64,000 nucleotides of DNA, taken from Pseudomonas rubra. Lineage in GTDB: Bacteria; Pseudomonadota; Gammaproteobacteria; Pseudomonadales; Pseudomonadaceae. Position 1 is the stretch's first letter, and each line of letters begins with the position of its first letter. The stretch spans positions 89,439 to 153,438 of the forward strand of contig NZ_JAMDGZ010000013.1 in NCBI RefSeq assembly GCF_028656935.1. Direction: 5' to 3'. Of the stretch, positions 1 through 8,897 are shown piece after piece. Under the pieces are notes generated by a model. That model was not told where the DNA came from and did not search any database. It was given only the letters and a program-made list of their open reading frames with translations. The translations under genes were made by a program, and so were the position numbers.

Positions 1-2
1 TC

Positions 3-881
3 AGCGTCAGCGTCATCGTCGAGCAAAATGGTCGTCGTGAGCGTGGCGGGCATGGCGGTGGTGGGCGTACCGACTACCGCTATTTCACCGACGAGCGGGT
101 CATGGGCTTTGCCCGTGAAGCGCTGCGTCAGGCGTTGGTCAACCTTGAAGCGATTCCGGCGCCGGCCGGTACCTTACCGGTGGTGCTTGGCTCGGGCTGG
201 TCCGGGGTGCTGCTGCATGAGGCGGTTGGCCATGGCCTGGAAGGTGATTTCAACCGCAAGGGCAGTTCCGCCTACAGCGGTCACCTGGGTGAGAAGGTGG
301 CTTCAAGCCTGTGCACCATCGTCGATGATGGCACCCTGGAGGGCCGTCGTGGCTCCCTGAGCGTCGACGATGAAGGTACCCCGACCGAGTGCACCACGCT
401 GATCGAAAACGGCATCCTCAAGGGCTATATGCAGGACAAGCTCAACGCTCGCCTGATGGGCATGGCGGTCACCGGTAACGGGCGTCGCGAGTCCTACGCA
501 CACCTGCCCATGCCGCGCATGACCAATACCTACATGCGTGCCGGCGACAGTGACCCGGAAGAAATCATCAAATCGGTCAAGCGCGGTATCTACTGCGCCA
601 ACCTGGGGGGTGGCCAGGTGGACATCACCAGTGGCAAGTTCGTCTTCTCGACCAGTGAGGCGTACCTGATCGAAGACGGCAAGATCACCGCTCCAGTCAA
701 GGGGGCGACCTTGATTGGCAATGGTCCGGAGGCTATGAGCAAGGTATCGATGGTCGGCAACGACCTGTCGCTGGACAGCGGTGTCGGTACCTGCGGAAAG
801 GATGGTCAATCGGTGCCGGTGGGCGTGGGCCAGCCGACCCTGAAGATCGATGCGATCACCGTCGGTGGCACGGGCGCATGA
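3..881 (+). CDS. tldD: TldD metalloprotease (C-terminal part; 5' end outside window)
   Basis: The reading frame is open from base 3 to the TGA at 879-881, so the gene begins upstream of the window. The visible part carries the zinc-protease motif [12 protein letters not shown] near position 216, with the HExxxH layout of the TldD/PmbA family. TldD pairs with TldE (PmbA, found at 1554-2900) to form a heterodimeric peptidase that degrades unfolded peptides and processes modified peptides such as microcin B17. TldD supplies the metal-binding residues. The C-terminal stretch, with [20 protein letters not shown] and a conserved CGKDGQ, is intact, so the protein appears functional. A later in-frame ATG at 102 is internal and not the true start. 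The convergent gene yjgA follows. Confidence 0.95.
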   Translation, partial: SVSVIVEQNGRRERGGHGGGGRTDYRYFTDERVMGFAREALRQALVNLEAIPAPAGTLPVVLGSGWSGVLLHEAVGHGLEGDFNRKGSSAYSGHLGEKVASSLCTIVDDGTLEGRRGSLSVDDEGTPTECTTLIENGILKGYMQDKLNARLMGMAVTGNGRRESYAHLPMPRMTNTYMRAGDSDPEEIIKSVKRGIYCANLGGGQVDITSGKFVFSTSEAYLIEDGKITAPVKGATLIGNGPEAMSKVSMVGNDLSLDSGVGTCGKDGQSVPVGVGQPTLKIDAITVGGTGA

Positions 882-890
882 AGGTGAAAC

Positions 891-913
891 CGGGCAGGCA
901 CGGTGCCTGCCCG
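891..913. terminator. Hairpin between convergent tldD and yjgA
   Basis: Perfect 10-bp inverted repeat (CGGGCAGGCA, 3-nt loop, TGCCTGCCCG) in the 42-bp gap between the two converging genes. There is no clear T-run on either side, so it may act as a weak bidirectional terminator or only as an mRNA 3' stabiliser. Position favours termination. Confidence 0.45.
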
Positions 914-923
914 TGTGCGGGGC

Positions 924-1445
924 TCAACGCAGACCGCGTTGGACCTCGTCGAGATCGCGGATGTACTTGAACAGCTTGCGGCTCGCGCTGGGCGCTTTGT
1001 TGCGCGCCAGTTCGTGCTGGGCCTGGCGGATCTGCGAGCGCAGTTGCTGGCGATCGGCCTCGGGGTACTCCTGGACGAATTTTTCCAGAACTTCGTCGGT
1101 GCCGCCGATCAGTCGGTCGCGCCAGCGTTCGAGGTTGTGGAAACGCTCGTTGTACTGGCGCGAGGAGGCGTCGAGTTGGTCAAGCAGCGCATTGATCGCG
1201 TCGATGTCCTGGTCACGCATCAGCTTGCCGATGAACGATTTATGACGTCTTTTCGCCTCGTTCGCGGTGTGCCGTTTGTGTTCTTCCAGGGCCGCGCGCA
1301 GTTCGTCGGTCAACGGCAGTTTGGTCAGGATGTCAGGCTTGAGCGTGGTAAGGCGCTCGCCCATGTCAACCAGCGCCTGCATCTCGCGCTTAACCTGGGT
1401 TTTGCTTTTTTCGCCTTCAAAGGCGGTGTCGTAAGAATCAACCAT
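924..1445 (-). CDS. yjgA: Ribosome-associated protein YjgA (DUF615 family, DarP)
   Basis: A 173-residue protein starting [20 protein letters not shown], rich in charged residues and predicted helical, as in the YjgA/DUF615 family that associates with pre-50S ribosomal subunits. Family hallmarks visible are [10 protein letters not shown] near the start, LERWRDRLI in the middle and [11 protein letters not shown] at the end. The frame stays open far upstream, to 2231, but that extension lies antisense to pmbA and has no protein character, so the ATG at 1443-1445 is taken as the start. Known pseudomonad gene order places it between tldD and pmbA, as here. Confidence 0.93.
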   Translation of the reverse strand: MVDSYDTAFEGEKSKTQVKREMQALVDMGERLTTLKPDILTKLPLTDELRAALEEHKRHTANEAKRRHKSFIGKLMRDQDIDAINALLDQLDASSRQYNERFHNLERWRDRLIGGTDEVLEKFVQEYPEADRQQLRSQIRQAQHELARNKAPSASRKLFKYIRDLDEVQRGLR

Positions 1446-1553
1446 GGGGGCAGTCCGCTGAGAATCGCCGCCATGATAACCAGTCGGGGGCCGCTTGTCC
1501 GGTCCGGTCGTAGATTGACCTGTGCCGAACGCAGAATTTGAGTGGAGAAAACC

Positions 1554-2900
1554 ATGAGTGCAGTCCAGAGCGTAGGTCCGGAGCATCTGCCGGCATTGCA
1601 GGAACAGGTCGAGCAGATCATTGCCGAAGCCAAGCGCCAGGGTGCCAGCGCCTGCGAAGTGGCGGTATCGCTGGAGCAGGGGTTGTCGACCTCGGTACGC
1701 CAGCGCGAAGTCGAAACCGTGGAGTTCAACCGTGACCAGGGTTTTGGCATCACCTTGTATGTCGGGCAGCGCAAAGGCTCGGCGAGTACCTCGGCCAGCG
1801 GTAGCGACGCCATTCGTGAAACCGTCGCTGCGGCGCTTGCGATTGCCAAGCACACCTCCGAAGACGATTGTGCCGGGCTTGCCGATCCGGCGCTGATGGC
1901 CCGTGAACAACCGGATTTCGACCTGTATCACGCCTGGGATATCTCCCCGGAGCAAGCGATCGAGAAAGCTCTGGCGTGTGAAGCGGCAGCCTTCGAGGCC
2001 GATTTGCGGATCAAGAATGCCGACGGCACCACCCTCAACACCCACCAGGGCTGCCGCGTGTATGGCAACAGCAATGGTTTCATCGGTGGCTATGCCTCGA
2101 CCCGGCACAGCCTGAGCTGTGTGATGATCGCCGAGGCCGACGGGCAGATGCAGCGTGACTACTGGTATGACGTCAATCGCCAGGGCGAGCTGTTGGCGGA
2201 TCCACGCAGCATCGGCCAGCGTGCCGCACAACGGGCCGCCAGCCGCCTGGGCGCGCGGCCGGTGCCGACCTGTGAAGTGCCGGTGCTGTTTTCCGCCGAG
2301 CTCGCTGGCGGTTTGTTCGGTAGCTTCCTCTCGGCTATTTCTGGTGGCAACCTGTACCGCAAGTCATCTTTCCTCGAAGGTACCATCGGCCAGCGCCTAT
2401 TCCCGAGCTGGCTGACGCTGGATGAGCGCCCGCACTTGCAGCGTGCCCTGGCCAGCGCCGCTTTCGATGGTGACGGCCTGGCAACCTACGCAAAACCGTT
2501 CGTCGAAAATGGCCAGCTGGTGTCCTATGTGCTGGGCACCTATTCCGGGCGCAAGCTTGGGCTGCCGAGTACCGCCAACGCCGGTGGCGTGCACAACCTG
2601 TTCGTTACCCATGGTGTCGAAGACCAGGCGGCCTTGCTGCGGCGCATGGGCCGTGGCCTGTTGGTAACCGAGTTGATGGGCCATGGCCTGAACATGGTGA
2701 CCGGTGACTATTCCCGCGGTGCTGCAGGCTACTGGGTGGAAAATGGCGAGATTCAGTTTGCCGTACAAGAAGTGACGATCGCTGGCAATATGAAAGATAT
2801 GTTCCAGCAAATCGTTGCGATCGGTAATGATCTTGAGACTCGCAGCAATATTCACACCGGCTCGGTGTTGATCGAGCGGATGACCGTAGCGGGCAGTTGA
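1554..2900 (+). CDS. pmbA: TldE/PmbA metalloprotease subunit
   Basis: A 448-residue member of the TldD/PmbA family, the partner of the TldD at the window start. Visible family features are the N-terminal domain with [19 protein letters not shown] and the C-terminal [22 protein letters not shown] segment. It lacks the HExxxH motif of TldD, as expected for the E subunit. The ATG at 1554 is preferred over the GTG at 1542 because GGAG at 1544-1547 sits 6 nt upstream of it. Role: cytosolic peptidase complex acting on unfolded or modified peptides. It faces yjgA head to head and is followed by a palindromic repeat. Confidence 0.95.
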   Translation: MSAVQSVGPEHLPALQEQVEQIIAEAKRQGASACEVAVSLEQGLSTSVRQREVETVEFNRDQGFGITLYVGQRKGSASTSASGSDAIRETVAAALAIAKHTSEDDCAGLADPALMAREQPDFDLYHAWDISPEQAIEKALACEAAAFEADLRIKNADGTTLNTHQGCRVYGNSNGFIGGYASTRHSLSCVMIAEADGQMQRDYWYDVNRQGELLADPRSIGQRAAQRAASRLGARPVPTCEVPVLFSAELAGGLFGSFLSAISGGNLYRKSSFLEGTIGQRLFPSWLTLDERPHLQRALASAAFDGDGLATYAKPFVENGQLVSYVLGTYSGRKLGLPSTANAGGVHNLFVTHGVEDQAALLRRMGRGLLVTELMGHGLNMVTGDYSRGAAGYWVENGEIQFAVQEVTIAGNMKDMFQQIVAIGNDLETRSNIHTGSVLIERMTVAGS

Positions 2901-2908
2901 TTACCTCG

Positions 2909-2981
2909 GTAGGAGCGGGCTTGCCCCGCGATGCGATGTCATTGCCTGCACGCGTGTTCGCGGGGCAAGCCCGCTCTTACA
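2909..2981. repeat. REP-type inverted pair after pmbA
   Basis: Two opposed copies of the AGGAGCGGGCTTGCCCCGCG core, at 2911-2930 and, inverted, at 2959-2979, separated by 28 bp. This matches the short extragenic palindromic elements seen elsewhere in the window and could fold as a hairpin that ends or protects the pmbA transcript. Confidence 0.85.
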
Positions 2982-3062
2982 GGATCCCTTTGCAAAGCCG
3001 GCCATGCGTCGGGCTTTTTGTTTTTCTTTTTTCATTTCTTGAACTGATTCTAATTATCACTT

Positions 3063-3081
3063 AATAATGAATATCATTATC
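3063..3081. promoter_or_regulatory. Fur box of the fagA-fumC-orfX-sodA operon
   Basis: AATAATGAATATCATTATC matches the 19-bp Fur consensus GATAATGATAATCATTATC at 16 of 19 positions. A weaker overlapping match (11 of 19) lies just upstream at about 3046-3064. The box ends only 6 to 15 bp before the candidate fagA start codons, so Fur binding would cover the promoter or transcription start. In P. aeruginosa this operon is known to be induced by iron starvation through Fur. Confidence 0.85.
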
Positions 3082-3096
3082 TAGGCGATGATGTTC

Positions 3097-3489
3097 ATGA
3101 AACCCGTCCTCCACGAATTGCCCTACCTGGAAAACTGGCGTTGGCTGAGCCGGCGTATCCGCTGTGCCCTCGACCCGGACGAGCCGCGCCTGATCGAGCA
3201 TTACCTGACCGAAGGCCGTTATCTGGTGTGCTGCACCGACACCAGCGCCTGGACCGTCGCCTTGACCTCATTCCGCTTGCTGCTGGACACCGCCTGCGAT
3301 CGCGCGTTGCCCTGGCATTGGCGTTGCGTGTGCCTGGACCAGGCTTGGCGACCGCTGCTGGAGCTGCGCAACCTCGACCGCCGCGAACATAACCAGCGCT
3401 GGCAGCCCTTCGCCTTGCAACTGGCGAACTGCGTGCTGCTGCCTTCGATTTCCTACGATGAACTGATGCAAGGACTTGATGATGAGTAA
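3097..3489 (+). CDS. fagA: FagA, Fur-associated protein
   Basis: A protein of about 130 residues beginning MKPVLHELPYLENWRWLSRR, matching the small FagA protein that heads the iron-starvation operon fagA-fumC-orfX-sodA in P. aeruginosa. Its biochemical function is unknown; it has Trp- and Cys-containing helical segments and no signal peptide. Three in-frame ATGs at 3088, 3091 and 3097 are possible. I chose 3097 because the others almost abut the Fur box, but none has a strong ribosome binding site. Its 3' end overlaps the fumC start by 8 bp, indicating translational coupling. Confidence 0.85.
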   Translation: MKPVLHELPYLENWRWLSRRIRCALDPDEPRLIEHYLTEGRYLVCCTDTSAWTVALTSFRLLLDTACDRALPWHWRCVCLDQAWRPLLELRNLDRREHNQRWQPFALQLANCVLLPSISYDELMQGLDDE

Positions 3490-4858
3490 TACCCGTATCG
3501 AGCGCGACAGCATGGGTGAACTGCTGGTGCCGGCCGAGGCCCTGTATGGCGCCCAGACCCAGCGCGCGGTGAACAACTTCCCGATCAGCCAGCAACGCAT
3601 GCCGACCCAGTTCATCCGCGCGCTGCTGCTGGCCAAGGCCGCCGCGGCCAAGGCCAATATCGAACTCAAGCAGATCGACCAGGCCCGGGGCGAGGCGATC
3701 GTCAAGGCGGTGGAGCAGTTGCTGGCCGGTGACTTCATGCAGCATTTCCCGGTGGATATCTTCCAGACCGGCTCCGGTACCAGCTCGAACATGAACGCCA
3801 ACGAGGTGATCGCCACCCTGGCCAGCGGCGTACTGGGTGACACGGTCAACCCCAACGATCACGTCAACTGCGGGCAAAGCAGCAACGACATCATCCCCAC
3901 CACCATTCATGTCAGTGCTGCGCTGGCCTTGCACGAGCAACTGCTGCCGGCGCTGCAGCACCTGGTCAAGGTCATCGACGCCAAGGCTGAACAGGTGCAT
4001 CCGTTCATCAAGACTGGCCGCACTCACCTGATGGACGCCATGCCGGTACGCATGAGCCAGGTACTGGGAGGGTGGTCGGCGCAGATCAAGGCAGCCATTG
4101 CCCATCTGCAGGCCACCCTGCCAAGCCTGCAGGCCCTGGCTCAGGGCGGCACCGCCGTGGGTACTGGCATCAATGCCCATCCTGAATTTGCTGCACGCTT
4201 CAGTCAGCAACTGACTGCGCTGACCCGTGTCGAGTTTGTGCCGGGGCACAACCTGTTCGCTCTGATTGGCTCGCAAGACACCGCAGTTGCGGTATCCGGC
4301 CAGCTCAAGACCACTGCCGTAGCGCTGATGAAGATCGCCAACGATTTGCGCTGGATGAACTCGGGGCCGCTGGCTGGCCTGGGTGAAATCGAGCTGGAAG
4401 GTTTGCAGCCGGGCTCCTCGATTATGCCGGGCAAGGTCAATCCGGTGATTCCGGAGGCTACCGCCATGGTTGCCGCGCAGGTGATCGGCAATGACGCGAC
4501 CATCGCCGTGGCCGGGCAATCGGGCAACTTCGAACTCAACGTGATGCTGCCGATCATCGCCCAGAACCTGCTCAGCAGTATCGAGTTGATGGCCAACGCC
4601 AGCCGCCTGCTGGCCGACAAAGCGATTGCCAGCTTCAAGGTCAATGAGCCCAAGCTCAAGGAAGCCCTGGCGCGCAACCCGATCCTGGTAACGGCCCTGA
4701 ACCCGATCATCGGCTACCAGAAGGCCGCCGAAATCGCCAAGACCGCCTACAAGCAGGGCCGCCCAATCATTGAGGTGGCACTGGAACACACCGACCTGCC
4801 GCGCAGTCAGCTCGAAGCGCTGCTTGACCCGGAAAAGCTCACCGCTGGCGGGATCTGA
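3482..4858 (+). CDS. fumC: Class II fumarate hydratase (iron-independent)
   Basis: A 458-residue protein with the fumarase/aspartase signature GSSIMPGKVNP and the upstream GSGTSSNMNANEV and GRTHLMDAMP segments that build the tetrameric active site. It interconverts fumarate and malate without an iron-sulfur cluster, so it can replace iron-dependent fumarases when iron is scarce. That agrees with the Fur box ahead of the operon. The start at 3482 is chosen because AGGA at 3471-3474 lies 7 nt upstream; an ATG at 3479 is less well placed. It overlaps fagA and precedes orfX by 27 bp. Confidence 0.97.
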   Translation: MSNTRIERDSMGELLVPAEALYGAQTQRAVNNFPISQQRMPTQFIRALLLAKAAAAKANIELKQIDQARGEAIVKAVEQLLAGDFMQHFPVDIFQTGSGTSSNMNANEVIATLASGVLGDTVNPNDHVNCGQSSNDIIPTTIHVSAALALHEQLLPALQHLVKVIDAKAEQVHPFIKTGRTHLMDAMPVRMSQVLGGWSAQIKAAIAHLQATLPSLQALAQGGTAVGTGINAHPEFAARFSQQLTALTRVEFVPGHNLFALIGSQDTAVAVSGQLKTTAVALMKIANDLRWMNSGPLAGLGEIELEGLQPGSSIMPGKVNPVIPEATAMVAAQVIGNDATIAVAGQSGNFELNVMLPIIAQNLLSSIELMANASRLLADKAIASFKVNEPKLKEALARNPILVTALNPIIGYQKAAEIAKTAYKQGRPIIEVALEHTDLPRSQLEALLDPEKLTAGGI

Positions 4859-4885
4859 ATAGGCCCACCGCTCTGGAGGTTTGTC

Positions 4886-5347
4886 ATGCAGCACTGGAAA
4901 CGCACCACCGAAACCGCCAACCGCCTGTTCGAACAGGGCGAGCTGGTCGATGCCCGCGAGTTGTATCTGCAGGCCCTGGCGCTGGCCCAGGTGTTGTTCG
5001 AGCGCTGGCATGACGCCGATGAAGCGGTGGCCGTGTGTGTCATTGCTCACCACAACCTGGCCGACTTGCACCTGCGTTTGAATCAGCCGCAAGAAAGCGC
5101 CGAGTACCTGTGTGCGATTCACCAGCGGCTGCTGCAGACCGCCCAGGATTCACGCATGGCGCCGATGCTGCGCGAAGCCGCGCTGCGTCACAGCAGTAAG
5201 ACCTACACCGAGTTGCTGAGCTTTATCAGCGAGTACGGCCAGTACCCGCGCACCGAACGCCTGCTCTACCGGCACGAGCCGCAACCGGCCCTGCATGCCG
5301 GCCAGGATAGCGCCGCGCCTTCAGCCCTACACTATGGAATCCAGTGA
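4886..5347 (+). CDS. Conserved hypothetical OrfX of the fumC-sodA operon
   Basis: A 153-residue, helix-rich cytoplasmic protein. Residues 1-80 read like tetratricopeptide-type helices ([20 protein letters not shown], then [19 protein letters not shown]), suggesting a protein-interaction role. It corresponds in position and character to the uncharacterised orfX between fumC and sodM in P. aeruginosa. A ribosome site (GGAGG, 4874-4878) precedes the ATG. The stop codon is one base from the sodA start, so the two are probably translationally coupled. Function unknown. Confidence 0.85.
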   Translation: MQHWKRTTETANRLFEQGELVDARELYLQALALAQVLFERWHDADEAVAVCVIAHHNLADLHLRLNQPQESAEYLCAIHQRLLQTAQDSRMAPMLREAALRHSSKTYTELLSFISEYGQYPRTERLLYRHEPQPALHAGQDSAAPSALHYGIQ

Positions 5348-5348
5348 A

Positions 5349-5960
5349 ATGCCTTACACCTTGCCTGCATTACCGTATGCCTACGATGCGCTGGAACCGC
5401 ACATCGATACCCAGACCATGCAGATTCACCACAGCAAGCACCACCAGACCTACATCAACAATCTCAATATGGCGGTAGAAGGCAGTGAATATGCCGAGTG
5501 GCCGGTGGAAAAACTGGTTGCCAGTGTCAAGCAACTGCCGGAGAAACTGCAGAACGCGGTGATCAACCAGGGTGGCGGGCACGCCAACCACTCCCTGTTC
5601 TGGACGGTAATGTCGCCCAAGGGCGGCGGTTTGCCGCAAGGCGCGGTAGCCAAGACCATTGATGAGCAACTGGGTGGCTTCGAGGCCTTCAAGGAGGCCT
5701 TTACCAAGGCTGCGCTGACCCGCTTCGGCAGTGGCTGGGCCTGGCTCAGCGTGACCCCGGCCAAGACCCTGGTGGTGGAAAGCAGCGGTAACCAGGACAG
5801 CCCGCTGATGAACGGCAATACGCCAATCCTGGGCCTGGACGTCTGGGAGCACGCTTACTACCTGCTGTACCAGAACCGCCGCCCTGAATACATCAACGCC
5901 TTCTACAACGTGATCGATTGGTCCGAGGTAGAGCGCCGTTATGCAGCCGCGCTTGTGTGA
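5349..5960 (+). CDS. sodA: Superoxide dismutase, manganese type
   Basis: A 203-residue Fe/Mn superoxide dismutase with the metal-ligand motif DVWEHAYY and the early ligands in [10 protein letters not shown]. The [11 protein letters not shown] and GNQDSPL segments place Gly and Gln where manganese enzymes have them, unlike the iron enzymes. It removes superoxide in the cytosol. Position at the end of a Fur-box operon fits the known switch to Mn-SOD under iron limitation. The start [10 protein letters not shown] at 5349 gives the family's standard N-terminus; an ATG at 5334 would add five residues. Confidence 0.96.
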   Translation: MPYTLPALPYAYDALEPHIDTQTMQIHHSKHHQTYINNLNMAVEGSEYAEWPVEKLVASVKQLPEKLQNAVINQGGGHANHSLFWTVMSPKGGGLPQGAVAKTIDEQLGGFEAFKEAFTKAALTRFGSGWAWLSVTPAKTLVVESSGNQDSPLMNGNTPILGLDVWEHAYYLLYQNRRPEYINAFYNVIDWSEVERRYAAALV

Positions 5961-5971
5961 GTCGTAGCGCT

Positions 5972-6865
5972 ATGCGTTCGGATGTGATGTCAATTGGTGG
6001 CGTGCGGCTGTTTCGCCTTGCGCTCGGTACCCTGTTGCTGCTGGTCGGTTTTGCCCTGCTGGTAGCCCAGGGCATCGCCTGGCTGGATCTTGAGCCGCGT
6101 ATGCTACGGGCTCTGGAAGGCGGTGCCCTGTGCGCCCTGGGTACGGCATTGGGCGCGGTGCCGGTGCTGGTGATCCGCAACATGCCGGTGGCACTGGCCG
6201 ACACCCTGCTCGGCTTCGGTGCCGGGGTGATGCTGGCGGCCACGGCGTTCTCGTTGATCATTCCCGGCCTGGATGCCGCCCAGGCTATCGGCCTGGGCAA
6301 ATGGGGCGCGGGAGGGCTGGTCAGCGTCGGTTTGCTGTTCGGCGCCTTGTGCCTGTATCTGGTCGACCTCAAGGTTTCCGGTGCTTCACCGGAGGCGTTG
6401 GTCGGTACCGGCCAGCAGCCAGTGATTGCTGCGCGGATCTGGGTCTTTGTCATTGCCATCGTTGCCCACAACATTCCCGAAGGCATGGCCATCGGTGTGT
6501 CGGCCGGTGGCGGCATGCCCGATGCCGACAGCCTGGCCATGGGCATTGCCCTGCAGGATGTCCCGGAAGGCCTGGTCATCGCCCTGGTGTTGGCTGGTGC
6601 TGGCATGGCTCGCTTCAAGGCGTTCCTGATTGGAGCGGCGTCCGGGCTGGTCGAGCCGCTGGCGGCGGTTGTCTGCGCCTGGCTGGTGACGGTGGCTGAG
6701 CTGTTGTTGCCGCTGGGGCTGGCCTGCGCGGCAGGGGCGATGTTGCTGGTCGTGACCCAGGAGATCATTCCCGAGTCGCGCAGCAACGGTAATCACCGCT
6801 TGGCAAGCCTGGGGCTGTGCATCGGCTTCTGCTTGATGATGGTGATGGATACTGCGTTGTCTTGA
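5972..6865 (+). CDS. ZIP-family divalent metal transporter
   Basis: An integral membrane protein of about 297 residues with seven to eight hydrophobic segments and the two ZIP transmembrane signatures HNIPEGMAIGVSAGGG and LQDVPEGLVIALVL, whose His and Glu residues form the metal path. It probably imports zinc, manganese or iron. It begins 11 bp after sodA on the same strand, so it may be co-transcribed with the iron-starvation operon; supply of Mn to SodA is an attractive but unproven reading. Start choice is uncertain: ATG at 5972 or 5987. It converges on ptsO. Confidence 0.88.
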   Translation: MRSDVMSIGGVRLFRLALGTLLLLVGFALLVAQGIAWLDLEPRMLRALEGGALCALGTALGAVPVLVIRNMPVALADTLLGFGAGVMLAATAFSLIIPGLDAAQAIGLGKWGAGGLVSVGLLFGALCLYLVDLKVSGASPEALVGTGQQPVIAARIWVFVIAIVAHNIPEGMAIGVSAGGGMPDADSLAMGIALQDVPEGLVIALVLAGAGMARFKAFLIGAASGLVEPLAAVVCAWLVTVAELLLPLGLACAAGAMLLVVTQEIIPESRSNGNHRLASLGLCIGFCLMMVMDTALS

Positions 6866-6880
6866 GCGCAGCGAGGGCGG

Positions 6881-7153
6881 TTACTCGCCCTCGTCAAAAA
6901 AGTTGTTGATCAGTGCGATCAGGGCTTGGAGCGCATCATCGTCCTGTTCGCCCTCGGTGTGCAGATGAATGCTGGTGCCTTTGCCGGCGGCCAGCATCAT
7001 CACCGCCATGATGCTCTTGCCATCGACCAATGACTGCGGGCTGCGGCCAACGCGAACCTGGCAGGGGAACCTGCCAGCGACGCCAACGAACTTCGCAGCT
7101 GCCCGGGCGTGCAGCCCCAGCTTGTTGATGATGGTGATTTCGCAAGCGGGCAT
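6881..7153 (-). CDS. ptsO: NPr, HPr-like phosphocarrier of the nitrogen PTS
   Basis: A 90-residue HPr-family protein. The phosphorylated histidine lies in INKLGLHARAAAKFV and the regulatory-site region in DGKSIMAVMMLAAGKG. It relays phosphate from EI-Ntr (PtsP, outside the window) to EIIA-Ntr (ptsN, 8031-8495). It is the last gene of the minus-strand rpoN cluster, 20 bp after rapZ. The start at 7151-7153 gives the usual length; the open frame upstream overlaps rapZ and is not coding. Confidence 0.95.
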   Translation of the reverse strand: MPACEITIINKLGLHARAAAKFVGVAGRFPCQVRVGRSPQSLVDGKSIMAVMMLAAGKGTSIHLHTEGEQDDDALQALIALINNFFDEGE

Positions 7154-7173
7154 CGAGGCGGGGATCCTGTGGG

Positions 7174-8028
7174 CTAGAGGTCGCGGTGGCGAACCTGGAC
7201 GTTCTTCAACGACTGTTGCAGCAACTGGCCCAGGCGCTCGGTCAGGTACACCGAGCGGTGGTGGCCGCCGGTGCAGCCTATGGCGATGGTGACATAGGCG
7301 CGGTTGCTGGCGGCAAAGCGTGGAAGCCATTTGAGCAGGTAGCTGGAGATGTCCTGGAACATATCCTCGACATCCGGCTGCGCTGCCAGGTAGTCGATTA
7401 CCGGTTGCTCCAGGCCCGAATGATCACGCAGTTCAGGCTTCCAGTACGGGTTGGGCAGGCAGCGCACGTCGAAGACCAGATCGGCGTCCACCGGCATGCC
7501 ACGCTTGAAACCGAAGGACTCGACCAGAAACGCGGTGCCGGGCTCGGGCTGGTTGAGCAGGCGCAGCTTGATCGAGTCACGCAACTGATACAGGTTCAGG
7601 TTGGTGGTGTCGATCTTCAGGTCGGCGAGGTCGGCGATCGGTCCGAGCAGTTCGCTCTCGACCTCAATGGCCTCGGCCAGGGAGCGTTCGTTGTTGGTCA
7701 GCGGGTGACGTCGGCGGGTCTCCGAGAAGCGCTTGAGCAGGGTTTCTTCATCGGCATCCAGGTACAGCACATCGCACTGGATATGCCGGCTACGGGCATC
7801 CTCGAGCAGCTCGGGGAAGCGCGAAAGGTGGCTGGGCAGGTTGCGGGCGTCGATTGAAACGGCCACCTTGGGCTGCATCAGCTCGGTGTTGATCAGCGCG
7901 CTTTCGGCCAGTTGCGGTAGCAAGCCGGCCGGCAGGTTGTCGATGCAGTAGTAGCCATTGTCCTCGAGTACATCCAGGGCAGTGCTCTTGCCGGAACCGG
8001 ACCGGCCGCTAACGATGATCAAACGCAT
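7174..8028 (-). CDS. rapZ: RNase adapter RapZ (P-loop nucleotide-binding protein)
   Basis: A 284-residue protein with the Walker A motif GRSGSGKS at residues 8-15, a DARNLP segment, and a conserved C-terminal domain containing [17 protein letters not shown]. In enterobacteria RapZ binds glucosamine-6-phosphate and directs RNase E to the GlmZ small RNA. The role in Pseudomonas is less defined. Its start is 2 bp from the ptsN stop, within the rpoN-hpf-ptsN-rapZ-ptsO operon. Confidence 0.95.
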   Translation of the reverse strand: MRLIIVSGRSGSGKSTALDVLEDNGYYCIDNLPAGLLPQLAESALINTELMQPKVAVSIDARNLPSHLSRFPELLEDARSRHIQCDVLYLDADEETLLKRFSETRRRHPLTNNERSLAEAIEVESELLGPIADLADLKIDTTNLNLYQLRDSIKLRLLNQPEPGTAFLVESFGFKRGMPVDADLVFDVRCLPNPYWKPELRDHSGLEQPVIDYLAAQPDVEDMFQDISSYLLKWLPRFAASNRAYVTIAIGCTGGHHRSVYLTERLGQLLQQSLKNVQVRHRDL

Positions 8029-8030
8029 AA

Positions 8031-8495
8031 TCAGGGCTCGTTCTGTACGTCCAGAACGACCTGGTACAGCGCGTCGTTGCTGGTGGCAGCACGCAGTTTT
8101 TTGCGTACGTCCTCACGGTCGAGCATGCTGGCAATCTGGCGCAGCAGCTCCAGGTGCGCATCGGTGGCGGCTTCCGGGACCAGTAGCACGAACAGCAGGT
8201 CGACCGGGGCGCCGTCGATGGCGTCAAAATCGATGGGTGCTTCAAGGTGCAGCAGTGCGCTGACCGGCGACTCGCAGCCCTTGAGGCGGCAATGGGGAAT
8301 GGCAATGCCATTGCCAAAGCCGGTTGAGCCGAGTTTTTCTCGGGCGATCAGGGCTTCGTACACGTCCTGGGTGTCCAGTTCGGGCACTTCTTTACCGATC
8401 AGATTGGCAATCTGTTCGAGCGCACGCTTTTTACTGCCGCCCGGCACGTTCACCAGGGAACGGCCGGGGGTCAGGATGGTTTCAAGTCGGATCAT
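8031..8495 (-). CDS. ptsN: EIIA-Ntr, nitrogen PTS regulatory protein
   Basis: A 154-residue PTS EIIA type-2 domain protein. The phosphorylated histidine is in [13 protein letters not shown] near residue 68. It receives phosphate from NPr and regulates potassium transport, carbon/nitrogen balance and polyhydroxyalkanoate metabolism in P. putida. It sits between hpf and rapZ, 12 bp downstream of the hpf stop, in the classical rpoN operon. Confidence 0.96.
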   Translation of the reverse strand: MIRLETILTPGRSLVNVPGGSKKRALEQIANLIGKEVPELDTQDVYEALIAREKLGSTGFGNGIAIPHCRLKGCESPVSALLHLEAPIDFDAIDGAPVDLLFVLLVPEAATDAHLELLRQIASMLDREDVRKKLRAATSNDALYQVVLDVQNEP

Positions 8496-8507
8496 GGATG
8501 AGGGGGA

Positions 8508-8816
8508 TCAGCGGGCCGCTGCACCTTGCAGCAGGCTTTGCTGTTTTTCCTTGTGTTTTTTCAGTTGGCGGTCGAGCTTGTCGGTCAAGGCATCGATCGC
8601 TGCATACATGTCTGCGTGTTCGGCATTTGCAACCACTTCGCCGCCGGGAATAAACAGCGTCGCTTCAATTTTCTGCTGCAGCTTCTCGACCTTCATGATC
8701 ACGGTCACATTGGTGATCTTGTCGAAGTGCCCCTCAAGACGTTTAAGTTTCTGCTCAACGTACTCGCGCAGGGGCTGAGTAACTTCTACATGCTGTCCAC
8801 TGATATTGACTTGCAT
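8508..8816 (-). CDS. hpf: Ribosome hibernation-promoting factor (short HPF)
   Basis: A 102-residue protein starting MQVNISGQHVEVTQPLREYV, the short form of HPF (YhbH), which binds the 30S decoding centre in stationary phase and helps form 100S dimers. Start at 8814-8816 is supported by AAAGGAGAAGC just upstream on the coding strand; the longer frame lacks a comparable site. It follows rpoN by 81 bp and leads into ptsN. Confidence 0.95.
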   Translation of the reverse strand: MQVNISGQHVEVTQPLREYVEQKLKRLEGHFDKITNVTVIMKVEKLQQKIEATLFIPGGEVVANAEHADMYAAIDALTDKLDRQLKKHKEKQQSLLQGAAAR

Positions 8817-8897
8817 ACAGCTTCTCCTTTGTTGCCGGTGCATAAGAGGCAGGTGTTGCGCCTGCCACTGAACTGCGGTGGCACACCTCAGGAGCCG

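Noticed and set aside
1446..2231. Upstream extension of the yjgA frame on the minus strand
   Set aside because: It lies antisense to pmbA, has low-complexity composition typical of a high-G+C shadow frame, and yjgA has a proper start at 1443-1445.
3095..5122. 675-codon minus-strand open frame
   Set aside because: It is antisense to fagA, fumC and orfX, which are convincingly coding; the translation has no recognisable domain.
6872..6893. Inverted repeat CGAGGGCG/CGCCCTCG between the ZIP gene and ptsO
   Set aside because: It overlaps the ptsO stop codon and has no T-run in either direction, so it is not called a terminator.
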